Both the position numbers and the translations under genes were made by a program. From assembly GCF_000622145.1 (NCBI RefSeq), contig NZ_KK211403.1:69210-133209 (forward strand): 64,000 nt of DNA, read 5' to 3'. Below the pieces are notes generated by a model. The model was not told the origin of the DNA. It made no database searches and saw nothing but the letters and a program-made list of their open reading frames with translations. Shown one piece after another: positions 43,820 to 52,150 of this stretch. Position 1 is the first letter of the stretch; the number at the start of each line of letters is the position of its first letter. This DNA is from Paracoccus yeei ATCC BAA-599 (GTDB lineage: Bacteria > Pseudomonadota > Alphaproteobacteria > Rhodobacterales > Rhodobacteraceae).

Positions 43820-44446
43820 TCACCAGGGTTCCCATTCGCAGCTGTCGCGGTCGGCGGGCAGCTTGAACGCCTCGAACAGCTGCAAGGCGCCGGGGTCGTA
43901 GCTGCCGAAGGGCGTGTTCTTGTCGGACAGGCTGATGACGATCTGGCGCGGCCGCGGACCGGGGTTCGCGATGCGGGGCAGGACCCATTCCTGGCACAGC
44001 CAGACGATATCGTCATGCACCGGGTCCTGCGCCAGCACGTCGGGCGCGGTGGGCAGGGCCTCCTCGACCATCGCGTCGGCTTCGGCCTCGGCCTGGTCGT
44101 CGACCTCGGCCGGGGCCGGGTCCAGCGTGGCCGGGTCGATCATGCCGTCCTCGGCCGTATCGCCCGTGACCTCGGCGGTTTCGGTGTCGATGTCGATCGG
44201 CCCGCGGTCCGCCCCCTCGATCGCGTCCGAGGCGGGGCCGCTGGTCGAGGGCACCCGCGAGGCCAGGTCCGGCACCAGGAAGCGAAAGCGATAGGTCAGG
44301 CCGGTGCCGCCCGAGGTGTCCCGGATCGTCTCGATCCATTGCGCCTGCGCGCCGGACGGCAGGGCGATGGGCGCCTTGTCCTGTGCCGCCGCAGGGCCGC
44401 CAAGCGCCGCAAGCGTCATGCCGACCGCCGCAAGGAAATGGGCCAT
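43820..44446 (-). CDS. DUF6497 family exported protein
   Basis: The 208-residue protein has a signal peptide (MAHFLAAVGMTLAALGGPAAA) and the DUF6497 core at the C-terminus: WLCQEWVLPRI, RQIVISLSDKNTPFGSYDPG and LFEAFKLPADRDSCEWE. Residues 80-150 are an inserted acidic, low-complexity segment. It lies 17 bp after pccB on the same strand. Function unknown; the family is typical of Rhodobacterales. Confidence 0.78.
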   Translation of the reverse strand: MAHFLAAVGMTLAALGGPAAAQDKAPIALPSGAQAQWIETIRDTSGGTGLTYRFRFLVPDLASRVPSTSGPASDAIEGADRGPIDIDTETAEVTGDTAEDGMIDPATLDPAPAEVDDQAEAEADAMVEEALPTAPDVLAQDPVHDDIVWLCQEWVLPRIANPGPRPRQIVISLSDKNTPFGSYDPGALQLFEAFKLPADRDSCEWEPW

Positions 44447-44463
44447 GGTCCGGTCCGTCGCGG

Positions 44464-45996
44464 TCACAAGGGAATGTTGTCGTGCTTTTTCCATGGATTG
44501 GACAGCTTCTTGCCACGCAGGGAAGCCAGCGCGCGCGCCACCCGCCGGCGGGTCGAACGCGGCTGGATCACTTCGTCGATAAAGCCTTTTTCGGCGGCGA
44601 CAAAGGGGTTGGCAAAGCGGTCCTCGTAATCCTTGGTCCGGGCGGCGATCTTGTCGGGCTCGCCCAGCTCGCTGCGATACAGGATCTCGACCGCGCCCTT
44701 GGCGCCCATCACCGCGATTTCCGCCGTGGGCCAGGCATAGTTGAAATCACCGCGCAGGTGCTTGCTGGCCATGACGTCATAGGCGCCGCCATAGGCCTTG
44801 CGGGTGATGACCGTGACCTTGGGCACCGTCGCCTCGCCATAGGCGAACAGCAGCTTCGCGCCGTGCTTGATGACGCCGCCATATTCCTGGGCCGTGCCCG
44901 GCAGGAAACCCGGCACGTCGACAAAGGTCAGGATCGGGATCTCGAATGCGTCGCAGAAGCGCACGAAACGCGCCGCCTTGCGCGAGCTGTCGATGTCCAG
45001 GCAGCCCGCCAGCACCATCGGCTGGTTGGCGACCACGCCCACGGTCTGGCCCTCGATGCGGATGAAGCCGGTGATGATGTTGGCCGCGAAATCCTGCTGG
45101 ATCTCGTAGAAATCGCCCTCGTCCGCGACCTTCAGGATCAACTCCTTCATGTCGTAGGGCTGGTTCGGGTTGTCGGGGACCAGCGTATCCAGGCTGGGCT
45201 CGATCCGGTTCGGGTCGTCGAAGAAGGGCCGGGTCGGCGCCTTTTCGCGGTTGTTCAGGGGCAGCAGATCGACCAGCCGGCGGATCTCGGTCATCGCCTC
45301 GACGTCGTTCTCGAAGGCGCCGTCGGCGACCGAGGATTTTTTGGTATGGGTCGAGGCGCCGCCCAGCTGTTCCGCCGTCACGACCTCGTTCGTCACCGTC
45401 TTGACCACGTCCGGGCCGGTCACGAACATATAGGACGTGTCCTTGACCATGAAGATGAAGTCGGTCATCGCCGGGCTATAGACCGCGCCGCCGGCGCAGG
45501 GGCCCATGATGACGCTGATCTGCGGCACCACGCCCGAGGCCATGATGTTGCGCTGGAACACGTCCGCGTAACCGGCAAGGCTGGCGACGCCCTCTTGAAT
45601 CCGCGCGCCGCCCGAGTCGTTCAGCCCGATCACCGGGGCGCCGTTCTGCACCGCCATGTCCATGATCTTGCAGATCTTCTGCGCATGGGTTTCCGACAGC
45701 GAGCCGCCGAAGACGGTGAAGTCCTGCGAGAACACATAGACCATGCGGCCGTTGATCGTGCCCCAGCCAGTGACGACGCCGTCGCCATAGGGCCGATCCG
45801 CCTCCATCCCGAAATCGGTCGAGCGGTGGCGCACGAACATGTCGAATTCCTCGAAGGAACCCTCGTCCAGCAGCAGCTCCAGCCGTTCGCGCGCGGTCAG
45901 CTTGCCGCGGGCGTGCTGGGCGTCGATGCGGCGCTGGCCACCGCCAAGGCGGGCATCGCGCCGGCGGGTCTCCAACTGGTCCAGGATGTCTTTCAT
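44464..45996 (-). CDS. pccB: Propionyl-CoA carboxylase beta (carboxyltransferase) subunit
   Basis: The 510-residue protein transfers carboxyl from biotin to propionyl-CoA to give methylmalonyl-CoA. It shows SEFDMFV-type N-terminal region, GLNDSGGARIQEGVASLAGY, MGPCAGGAVYSPAMTDF and DVPGFLPGTAQEYGGVIKHGAKLL. GGAGGAG lies seven bases before the ATG at 45996. The upstream intergenic region has the candidate short-chain acyl-CoA regulator site. Alr is divergent. Confidence 0.95.
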   Translation of the reverse strand: MKDILDQLETRRRDARLGGGQRRIDAQHARGKLTARERLELLLDEGSFEEFDMFVRHRSTDFGMEADRPYGDGVVTGWGTINGRMVYVFSQDFTVFGGSLSETHAQKICKIMDMAVQNGAPVIGLNDSGGARIQEGVASLAGYADVFQRNIMASGVVPQISVIMGPCAGGAVYSPAMTDFIFMVKDTSYMFVTGPDVVKTVTNEVVTAEQLGGASTHTKKSSVADGAFENDVEAMTEIRRLVDLLPLNNREKAPTRPFFDDPNRIEPSLDTLVPDNPNQPYDMKELILKVADEGDFYEIQQDFAANIITGFIRIEGQTVGVVANQPMVLAGCLDIDSSRKAARFVRFCDAFEIPILTFVDVPGFLPGTAQEYGGVIKHGAKLLFAYGEATVPKVTVITRKAYGGAYDVMASKHLRGDFNYAWPTAEIAVMGAKGAVEILYRSELGEPDKIAARTKDYEDRFANPFVAAEKGFIDEVIQPRSTRRRVARALASLRGKKLSNPWKKHDNIPL

Positions 45997-46063
45997 GCCC
46001 GTCTCCTCCGCTTTTGGGCAGGTTAGGGCCTTCGCTGCGCCGCGGAAAGAAAAAAGACGAAAA

Positions 46064-46110
46064 TTTGCAAAATGTGCTAGCAAGTGCGTGAGCAAATGGC
46101 AAATCCGCAA
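46064..46110. promoter_or_regulatory. Cluster of GCAA(A) half-sites between pccB and alr, candidate ScfR/PccR operator
   Basis: A perfect palindrome TTTGCAAA is at 46064-46071, followed by related half-sites with GCAA beginning at 46080, 46092, 46099 and 46107. Two of them, CTAGCAAG and TGAGCAAA, are four bases apart. In Rhodobacter, PccR of the ScfR group is known to bind paired TTTGCAAA-type sites spaced by four bases near pcc genes. Only the first half-site here is perfect. Confidence 0.55.
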
Positions 46111-46174
46111 AATCGGACGCGGTTGACAATCGGCGCCGGGCGAATAGGAAAGGGCCAAACCACAGGGGGCCCGC

Positions 46175-47206
46175 ATGTCTGCCGCTTCGGGACTGACGAT
46201 CGACCTTTCGGCCATCCGGGCCAACTGGAAATCCCTGGCCGACATGGCCCCCGGCGCGCGGGCGGGCGCGGTGGTCAAGGCCGATGCCTACGGTTTGGGC
46301 GCGTCGCGCGTGGCGCCTGCGCTCTACGATGCAGGGGCGCGGGACTTTTTCGGGGCGCTCGCCTCGGAAGGGCGGGCGATCCGGCCGCTGCTGGCGCAGG
46401 ACGCCGATATCTATGTGCTTTCGGGCCATATGGAGGGCGAGGACCTGACCGGGCTGATCCCCGTCCTGAACAGCCCCGAGCAATTCTTTCGCGACCGCGC
46501 CCTGCGGCCCAGGGGGGCCTTTGCGATCCAACTGGACAGCGGCATGAACCGGCTGGGCCTTGAGCCCGGCGAATGGGCCGCGATCCGGGCCGAGGCGCTG
46601 GCCGCCGGTCCGCGGCTGGTCATGTCGCACCTGGCCTGCGCCGATGAGCCGGAGCATCCGGCCAATGCCCAGCAGTTGCAGGCGTTCCGCGCCATGACGG
46701 ACGGCATCGGCGTGCCGCGCGCGCTGGCCGCGACCGGCGGCACGCTGCTGGGGCCCGACTATCACTTCGATCTGGTGCGGCTGGGCATCGGCATGTATGG
46801 CGGCCTGCCTTATGCCGAGGCGAAGCCGGTGGTCGGCCTGGCCCTGCCCGTCATCCAGACGCGCGAGGTCCGGCCGGGCGAGTCGGTCGGCTATGGCTAT
46901 GCCTGGACCGCGCAGCGCCCCGCGCGCATCGCGACCGTGGCGGCGGGCTATGCCGACGGGCTGTTCCGCGCGCTGGCCCGGCAGGGTGAACTGAAGCTTT
47001 GGGCGGGCGAGCGAGCCTGTCCGGTGGTGGGCCGCATCTCGATGGACCTGATCACGGTGGACGTGACGCAGCTGCCTTTCGTCCCCGACACGCTGGACGT
47101 CCTGAACGAGCGGCAGGGGGTCGATGCGCTGGCTGATCTTGCGGGCACCATCGGCTATGAAATCCTGACCTCGCTTGGCAGCCGCTATCCCCGGACCTAT
47201 CGGTGA
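46175..47206 (+). CDS. alr: Alanine racemase
   Basis: The 343-residue PLP enzyme makes D-alanine for peptidoglycan. It has the lysine motif AVVKADAYGLGASRV, the MNRLGLEP segment, and the Tyr base region GMYGGLPY and VGYGYAW, with ISMDLITVDVTQLP near the end. It is slightly shorter than the E. coli enzyme but complete. The gene overlaps mlaE by 4 bp. Confidence 0.93.
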   Translation: MSAASGLTIDLSAIRANWKSLADMAPGARAGAVVKADAYGLGASRVAPALYDAGARDFFGALASEGRAIRPLLAQDADIYVLSGHMEGEDLTGLIPVLNSPEQFFRDRALRPRGAFAIQLDSGMNRLGLEPGEWAAIRAEALAAGPRLVMSHLACADEPEHPANAQQLQAFRAMTDGIGVPRALAATGGTLLGPDYHFDLVRLGIGMYGGLPYAEAKPVVGLALPVIQTREVRPGESVGYGYAWTAQRPARIATVAAGYADGLFRALARQGELKLWAGERACPVVGRISMDLITVDVTQLPFVPDTLDVLNERQGVDALADLAGTIGYEILTSLGSRYPRTYR

Positions 47207-47961
47207 ATCCAGTCCGGCTGATCGGGCGCGGGGCGATTGCCGCGCTGCGCGGCATCGGGCGCGTCGCGATCTTTGCCGCGCTGGGGCTGGTCCGCGTGGG
47301 CCAGCACCCTTCGGAACTGGCGCGGCAGGTGCTGCATATCGGCTGGCTGTCGCTGCCCGTGGTCGGGCTGACGGCGCTGTTCACGGGCGCGGCGCTGGCC
47401 TTGCAGATCCATTCGGGGGGCGAGCGGTTCCAGGCGGGCGACGTCGTGCCCGCGATCGTCGCCATCGGCATGGCCCGAGAGCTGGGCCCCGTGCTGGGCG
47501 GTCTGATGGTCGCGGCCCGCGTGGCATCGGCCATCGCGGCCGAACTTGGCACCATGCGCGTGACCGAACAGATCGACGCGCTGGTGACGCTGTCCACGGA
47601 CCCGGTGGGCTGGCTGGTGTCGCCGCGCCTTTGGGCCGCGATCCTGTGCCTGCCGGTGCTGGTAGGCGTGGGCGACCTGATCGGCATCATGGGCGGCTGG
47701 CTGGTGGGGGTGAACGCGCTGGGGTTCAATTCGGCCAGCTACCTGTCGAACTCCTGGGCCTATCTCGAGCGATGGGATGTCGTCTCGGGTCTGGTCAAGG
47801 GCGGCTTCTTCGGCCTGGTCGTGGCACTGTCGGGCTGCTGGTTCGGGATGACCGCCGGGAACGGCGCCGCAGGGGTGGGGCGGGCGACGACCAATGCGGT
47901 CGTCGCGGCCTCGGTCGGCATCCTTGCGGTCAACTTCGCGCTGACGGGGCTTTTCTTCTGA
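47203..47961 (+). CDS. mlaE: MlaE-family ABC permease
   Basis: The 252-residue protein has about five to six membrane segments and the MlaE signatures GAALALQIHSGGERF, IGMARELGPVLGGLMVAARV and AAELGTMRVTEQIDAL. MlaFE moves phospholipids between the membranes to keep outer-membrane asymmetry. It starts at GTG inside the alr stop and is followed by mlaF with a one-base overlap. No mlaD (MCE) gene follows here, so the substrate-binding partner must be elsewhere. Confidence 0.9.
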   Translation: MNPVRLIGRGAIAALRGIGRVAIFAALGLVRVGQHPSELARQVLHIGWLSLPVVGLTALFTGAALALQIHSGGERFQAGDVVPAIVAIGMARELGPVLGGLMVAARVASAIAAELGTMRVTEQIDALVTLSTDPVGWLVSPRLWAAILCLPVLVGVGDLIGIMGGWLVGVNALGFNSASYLSNSWAYLERWDVVSGLVKGGFFGLVVALSGCWFGMTAGNGAAGVGRATTNAVVAASVGILAVNFALTGLFF

Positions 47962-48689
47962 TGCTGGTGGTGCGGGGCCTGTCCAAGCGGTTCGGCGGCA
48001 AGACGGTGCTGGACGGCGTCGACCTGGACCTGGGGCAGGGCGAAAGCCTGGTGGTCATCGGCGGCTCGGGGACCGGGAAATCGGTGCTGCTGCGCTGCAT
48101 CCTGGGGCTGGAGCGGCCGGACGCGGGCGACATCCTGTGGAACGGCGCGCCCATCGGCGCCGGCTTCATGGACCAGTTCGGGATGCTGTTCCAGAACGCG
48201 GCGCTGTTCGACAGCCTGCCGGTCTGGCGCAACGTGGCCTTTCGCCTGCTGCGCACCATGCCCAAGGCCCGCGCCCGCGCCATCGCTCTCGACAAGCTGG
48301 CCCGCGTCGGCCTGGGGCCCGAGGTCGCGGACCTTTATCCCGCCGCCCTGTCGGGGGGAATGCGCAAGCGCGCGGGCCTGGCCCGCGCCATCGCCGCCGA
48401 CCCCCGCGTGATCTTTTTCGACGAACCGACGACCGGGCTGGACCCGATCCGCGCCGCCGCGATCAACACCCTGATCCGGGGCATCGTGGACGAAACGGGG
48501 GCAAGCGCCATCACCATCACCCATGACATGGCCTCGGCCCGCGTCATCGGCGACCGGGTGGCGCTGCTGGACGGGGGCCGGGTCCGCTGGCAGGGGCCGG
48601 TCGCGGCGATGCAGGACGCGCCCGACGCCTATCTGCAGGACTTTATCGCGGGGCGGGCGCGGGCCGATGGCTCGCAACCGGGGGATTAG
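47961..48689 (+). CDS. mlaF: MlaF-type ABC ATPase
   Basis: The 242-residue ATPase has Walker A GGSGTGKSVLLR, the MlaF-type Q-loop FGMLFQNAALFDSLPVWRNV, signature LSGGMRKRAGLARA and Walker B VIFFDEPTTGLDP. It energises the MlaE permease. Coupled translation with mlaE is shown by TGATG. Confidence 0.92.
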   Translation: MLVVRGLSKRFGGKTVLDGVDLDLGQGESLVVIGGSGTGKSVLLRCILGLERPDAGDILWNGAPIGAGFMDQFGMLFQNAALFDSLPVWRNVAFRLLRTMPKARARAIALDKLARVGLGPEVADLYPAALSGGMRKRAGLARAIAADPRVIFFDEPTTGLDPIRAAAINTLIRGIVDETGASAITITHDMASARVIGDRVALLDGGRVRWQGPVAAMQDAPDAYLQDFIAGRARADGSQPGD

Positions 48690-48806
48690 ATGCCTATATC
48701 GGCACCAGACCCTGCGCAAATTCTCGCCAGAGGCTTGGGGCCCCTTGTGCGAATCCCGCGCAGTTGCAACCATGAACCTGTCCTTTCGTCCTGACCGGAG
48801 ACAAAT

Positions 48807-49910
48807 TTGGGTCTTTCCCCGACGCCCCCCGCGACCGTGAACGCTGGCGAAACCCTGCTGGAATTCCATGACAACAGGCTGCTGATCGACCTGTGCGGCC
48901 CCCATGACCGCCATCTGGCCCGGATCGAGGAGGCGCTGAAGGTCCATATCCTGCGACGCGGCAACCTGTTGTCCGTGGTCGGCCCCGCTGACGCGCAATC
49001 CGAGGCGGCGCAGGTCCTGCGCGGGCTTTACGCGCGGCTGGAACAGGGCCGCCCGGTCGAGATGGCCGAGGTCGAGGCCGCGCTGCGCATGGGTGTCGAG
49101 ACCGCCCCCGAAGGCCCGAGCCCGGCCGAGCAGCTCGAGATGTTCCAGTCGGGCCCGATCGAGCTGCGCACCCGCAAGAAGACCATCGAGCCGCGCACGG
49201 ATGCGCAAAAGGACTATGTGCGGGCGCTGTTCGGCAACGAACTGGCCTTCGGCATCGGCCCGGCCGGCACCGGCAAGACCTATCTGGCCGTCGCGGTCGG
49301 CGTCACCATGCTGATCGGCGGCCATGTCGACCGCATCATCCTGTCGCGCCCTGCTGTCGAGGCGGGCGAGCGGCTGGGCTTTCTGCCGGGCGACATGAAG
49401 GAAAAGGTCGACCCCTACATGCAGCCGCTCTACGACGCGCTGAACGATTTCCTGCCGTCGAAGCAGATGCAGAAGCTGATGGAAGAAAAGCGCATCGAGA
49501 TCGCGCCCCTGGCCTTCATGCGCGGCCGGACGCTGTCGAACGCCTTTGTCGTTCTGGACGAGGCGCAGAACGCCACCACCATGCAGATGAAGATGTTCCT
49601 GACCCGCCTGGGCGAAGGTTCGCGCATGGTCATCACCGGCGACCGCACCCAGATCGACCTGCCGCGCGGCGTCCATTCCGGCCTGACGGATGCGGAAAAG
49701 ATCCTCAAGGATATCAAGGGCATCAGCTTCAGCTATTTCACCGCAAAGGACGTGGTGCGCCACCATCTGGTCGCCCGCATCATCGAGGCCTACGACACCG
49801 AGGCCGAGGCGGCGCTGGCCCGGGGCGAGCCGCTGGACGACCGCGGCCAGCGCATCCCGCGCCGCGAGCCGCGCTTCCTGACCAACGCCGGGGGGCAGGC
49901 CGATGCCTGA
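48807..49910 (+). CDS. phoH: PhoH-family ATPase
   Basis: The 367-residue protein has an N-terminal KH-like part (about 20-130) and a PhoH P-loop domain with GIGPAGTGKTYLAVAV, LSRPAVEAGERLGFLPGD, and VLDEAQNATTMQMKMFLTR. It is associated with RNA metabolism, and phoH-ybeY is a conserved gene pair. The TTG start has GGAG six bases upstream; no ATG fits as well. It overlaps ybeY by 8 bp. Confidence 0.92.
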   Translation: MGLSPTPPATVNAGETLLEFHDNRLLIDLCGPHDRHLARIEEALKVHILRRGNLLSVVGPADAQSEAAQVLRGLYARLEQGRPVEMAEVEAALRMGVETAPEGPSPAEQLEMFQSGPIELRTRKKTIEPRTDAQKDYVRALFGNELAFGIGPAGTGKTYLAVAVGVTMLIGGHVDRIILSRPAVEAGERLGFLPGDMKEKVDPYMQPLYDALNDFLPSKQMQKLMEEKRIEIAPLAFMRGRTLSNAFVVLDEAQNATTMQMKMFLTRLGEGSRMVITGDRTQIDLPRGVHSGLTDAEKILKDIKGISFSYFTAKDVVRHHLVARIIEAYDTEAEAALARGEPLDDRGQRIPRREPRFLTNAGGQADA

Positions 49911-50424
49911 CGAGATGCCGGAGCACGAGCAGGGCGAGATCGTCGACATCGTGATCGAGGACGAACGCTGGGAGGACGTGGACCTGCTGGGCATGTCCCG
50001 GCGCGCCGCCCATGCGACCGGCGAATGGCTGGGGCTGGAAGGCTTCCAGATCGTCGTCATGGGCTGCGACGACGACCGCATCGCCGGGCTGAACGCCGAG
50101 TTCCGGGGCAAGCCCAAGCCCACCAACGTGCTGAGCTGGCCGGCCCTGGCCTTCGACCAGCGCGAACCGGGCGTCCGGCCGGACTTGCCCGATGTCGAGG
50201 AGCTTGGCGACATCGCCATATCGTTCGATACCTGCCAGCGCGAGGCCGAGGCCCAGGGCAAGCCCTTTGCCGACCATGCCACGCACCTGCTTGTCCATGC
50301 CATGCTGCATCTTGCAGGATACGACCATATCGACGATCTGGATGCCGAGACGATGGAAGATGCCGAACGCTCGATCCTGGGCAAGCTGGGCATCCCCGAT
50401 CCCTATCTGGAAATGGAAACATGA
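49903..50424 (+). CDS. ybeY: Endoribonuclease YbeY (rRNA maturation)
   Basis: The 173-residue zinc protein has the signature HAMLHLAGYDH near residues 131-141 and PTNVLSWP. It takes part in 16S rRNA 3'-end maturation and ribosome quality control. It is translationally coupled to phoH before it and corC after it (ATGA overlap). Confidence 0.95.
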   Translation: MPDEMPEHEQGEIVDIVIEDERWEDVDLLGMSRRAAHATGEWLGLEGFQIVVMGCDDDRIAGLNAEFRGKPKPTNVLSWPALAFDQREPGVRPDLPDVEELGDIAISFDTCQREAEAQGKPFADHATHLLVHAMLHLAGYDHIDDLDAETMEDAERSILGKLGIPDPYLEMET

Positions 50425-51329
50425 CGAACGACCGAAGTCCCGACACTCCCGAACCCGCCACACGGGACGAGGGTGGCGGAGAGGGACGCGAGCATCCGCA
50501 GACACGGGGCCTTTTCGGCCGTCTTCTGGATGCGTTTTCGGGCAACGACCCCGAGGCGGACGCCCGGCAGGGGGACGAGGCCGGGGGCCAGGGCGTCCTG
50601 GGCCTGGGCAACCTGCGCCGGATGCGGGTCGATGACGTGGCCATCCCCAAAGCCGAGATCGTGGCCGTGCCCGTCACCACGACCCTGCCGGAACTGGTCG
50701 AGATCTTTCGCGAACACGGGTTTTCGCGCATCCCCGTCTATCGCGACACGCTGGACGCGCCGTTGGGCCAGATCCACCTGAAGGACCTGGCGCTGAAATA
50801 CGGCTTCGGCGCCGAGGCGCCGGCCTTTGGCCTGCAGCCCATGCTGCGGCCGCTGCTTTATGTTCCGCCATCGATGTCCATCGGCGTGCTTTTGCAGCAC
50901 ATGCAGCAGAAGCGCATCCATATGGCGCTGGTCATCGACGAATATGGCGGGGTGGACGGCCTTGTCACCATCGAGGACCTGATCGAGCAGGTCATCGGCC
51001 AGATCGAGGACGAGCATGACGAGATCGACGGCGGCCTGATCCTGCCCGAAAGGCCGGGGCAATGGCTGATCCAGGCCCGCGCGCCGCTGGAGCTGGTCGA
51101 GGCCGAAACCGGGCGCAAGCTGGACACGGACCCCGACGACGACATCGACACGCTGGGCGGGTTGATCTTTGCGCTGACCGGCCGCGTTCCGCTGCGGGGC
51201 GAGGTCATCCCCCATGGCTCGGGCGTCGAGTTCGAGATCATCGAATCCGACCCGCGCCGGGTCAAGCGGCTGCGGATGCGGCTGGCCGGTGCGCCGGCCC
51301 AGACCGGGCCGGACGCCCAGGCGTCCTAA
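50421..51329 (+). CDS. corC: CorC/HlyC-type CBS domain protein
   Basis: The 302-residue cytoplasmic protein has two CBS domains (about 70-200, VPKAEIVAVPVT-like and IHMALVIDEYGGVDGLVTIEDL) and a CorC_HlyC C-terminal domain (about 215-290) with DDIDTLGGLIFALTGRVP. It is usually linked to magnesium or cobalt efflux. The phoH-ybeY-corC order is widely conserved; lnt often follows but does not here. Confidence 0.88.
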   Translation: MTNDRSPDTPEPATRDEGGGEGREHPQTRGLFGRLLDAFSGNDPEADARQGDEAGGQGVLGLGNLRRMRVDDVAIPKAEIVAVPVTTTLPELVEIFREHGFSRIPVYRDTLDAPLGQIHLKDLALKYGFGAEAPAFGLQPMLRPLLYVPPSMSIGVLLQHMQQKRIHMALVIDEYGGVDGLVTIEDLIEQVIGQIEDEHDEIDGGLILPERPGQWLIQARAPLELVEAETGRKLDTDPDDDIDTLGGLIFALTGRVPLRGEVIPHGSGVEFEIIESDPRRVKRLRMRLAGAPAQTGPDAQAS

Positions 51330-52138
51330 AGGGCGGCGAAGGCCGGGGCGTGCGCGATGGCGCTGCCCCGGGGCAGCGCGGGGCCCGCGGCCAGCAGGTG
51401 CGGGCCGGCATAGGGGGACTGCACCTCGACCGGCTGAAAGCCAAAGCGCGCGTAATAGGCCGGATCGCCCAGAACCACGACCGTGTGATCCGCCATCGCC
51501 GCCAGCGCCGCGCGCACCAGGGCCGTGCCGATGCCTCGGGCCTGAACGGCCGGATGGACCGCCAGGGGCGCCAGCGCCAGCGCCGGGCCTTCGGCTGCCA
51601 GCGGCGACAGGGCGACGTGGCCCACGATGCTGCCCTGGACATCGGCCACCAGGGACAGCGCCAGATCACCCGCCGCGCGCAGGTCGGACACCAGCCGCGA
51701 TTCAGCCCCGCCGTCGAAGGCCAGCTCAAGCAGGGCGGCAATCGCCGTCCTGTCCTGCGGGTGTTCGGGGCGGATACGGGGCATAACCTCAGTCCGGGTG
51801 AAGTCGCGCAGGATCGCGCTGCTTTCCGTGCCCCAAGGGCTGGCGGCGGTGCGGGCCTGATGCGCGGCGAAAGCCTCGGCATCGGCGAAAAGCTCATCCA
51901 GGCGCCAGACCATCGGATCGTCCTGCTGGCTCAGGTCGAAGCGCAGGTTGCCCGGCTCGGCCCGGCTCAGGCTGACGTGTTGGGGCAGCAGGTCCAGCGC
52001 CAGCATCATCTGTGCCGCATCCTGGCAGGTCAGCGTGCCCGACAGCGCGACCAGCGGGCGGTCAAGGGCGATGCCTTCCCCACCCTCGATCCGGGCGGGG
52101 GCGTGGTGGTGGTGGTGCCCGCAGGCGCAGCCGGTCAT
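51326..52138 (-). CDS. Fusion of ABM-type domain and GNAT acetyltransferase
   Basis: The 270-residue protein begins with a metal-binding-like MTGCACGHHHHHAP, followed by an antibiotic-biosynthesis-monooxygenase-like (ABM) ferredoxin-fold domain (about 30-112, SRAEPGNLRFDLSQQDDP and FADAEAFAAHQART). From about 118 a GNAT domain follows, with VSDLRAAGDLALSLVADVQG, AVHPAVQARGIGTALVRAAL and GDPAYYARFGFQPV. The frame is continuous through the join, so both parts are one product. The GNAT part resembles YhbS-type enzymes. Reaction unknown. Confidence 0.82.
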   Translation of the reverse strand: MTGCACGHHHHHAPARIEGGEGIALDRPLVALSGTLTCQDAAQMMLALDLLPQHVSLSRAEPGNLRFDLSQQDDPMVWRLDELFADAEAFAAHQARTAASPWGTESSAILRDFTRTEVMPRIRPEHPQDRTAIAALLELAFDGGAESRLVSDLRAAGDLALSLVADVQGSIVGHVALSPLAAEGPALALAPLAVHPAVQARGIGTALVRAALAAMADHTVVVLGDPAYYARFGFQPVEVQSPYAGPHLLAAGPALPRGSAIAHAPAFAAL

Positions 52139-52150
52139 CGGGTTCCCCTT

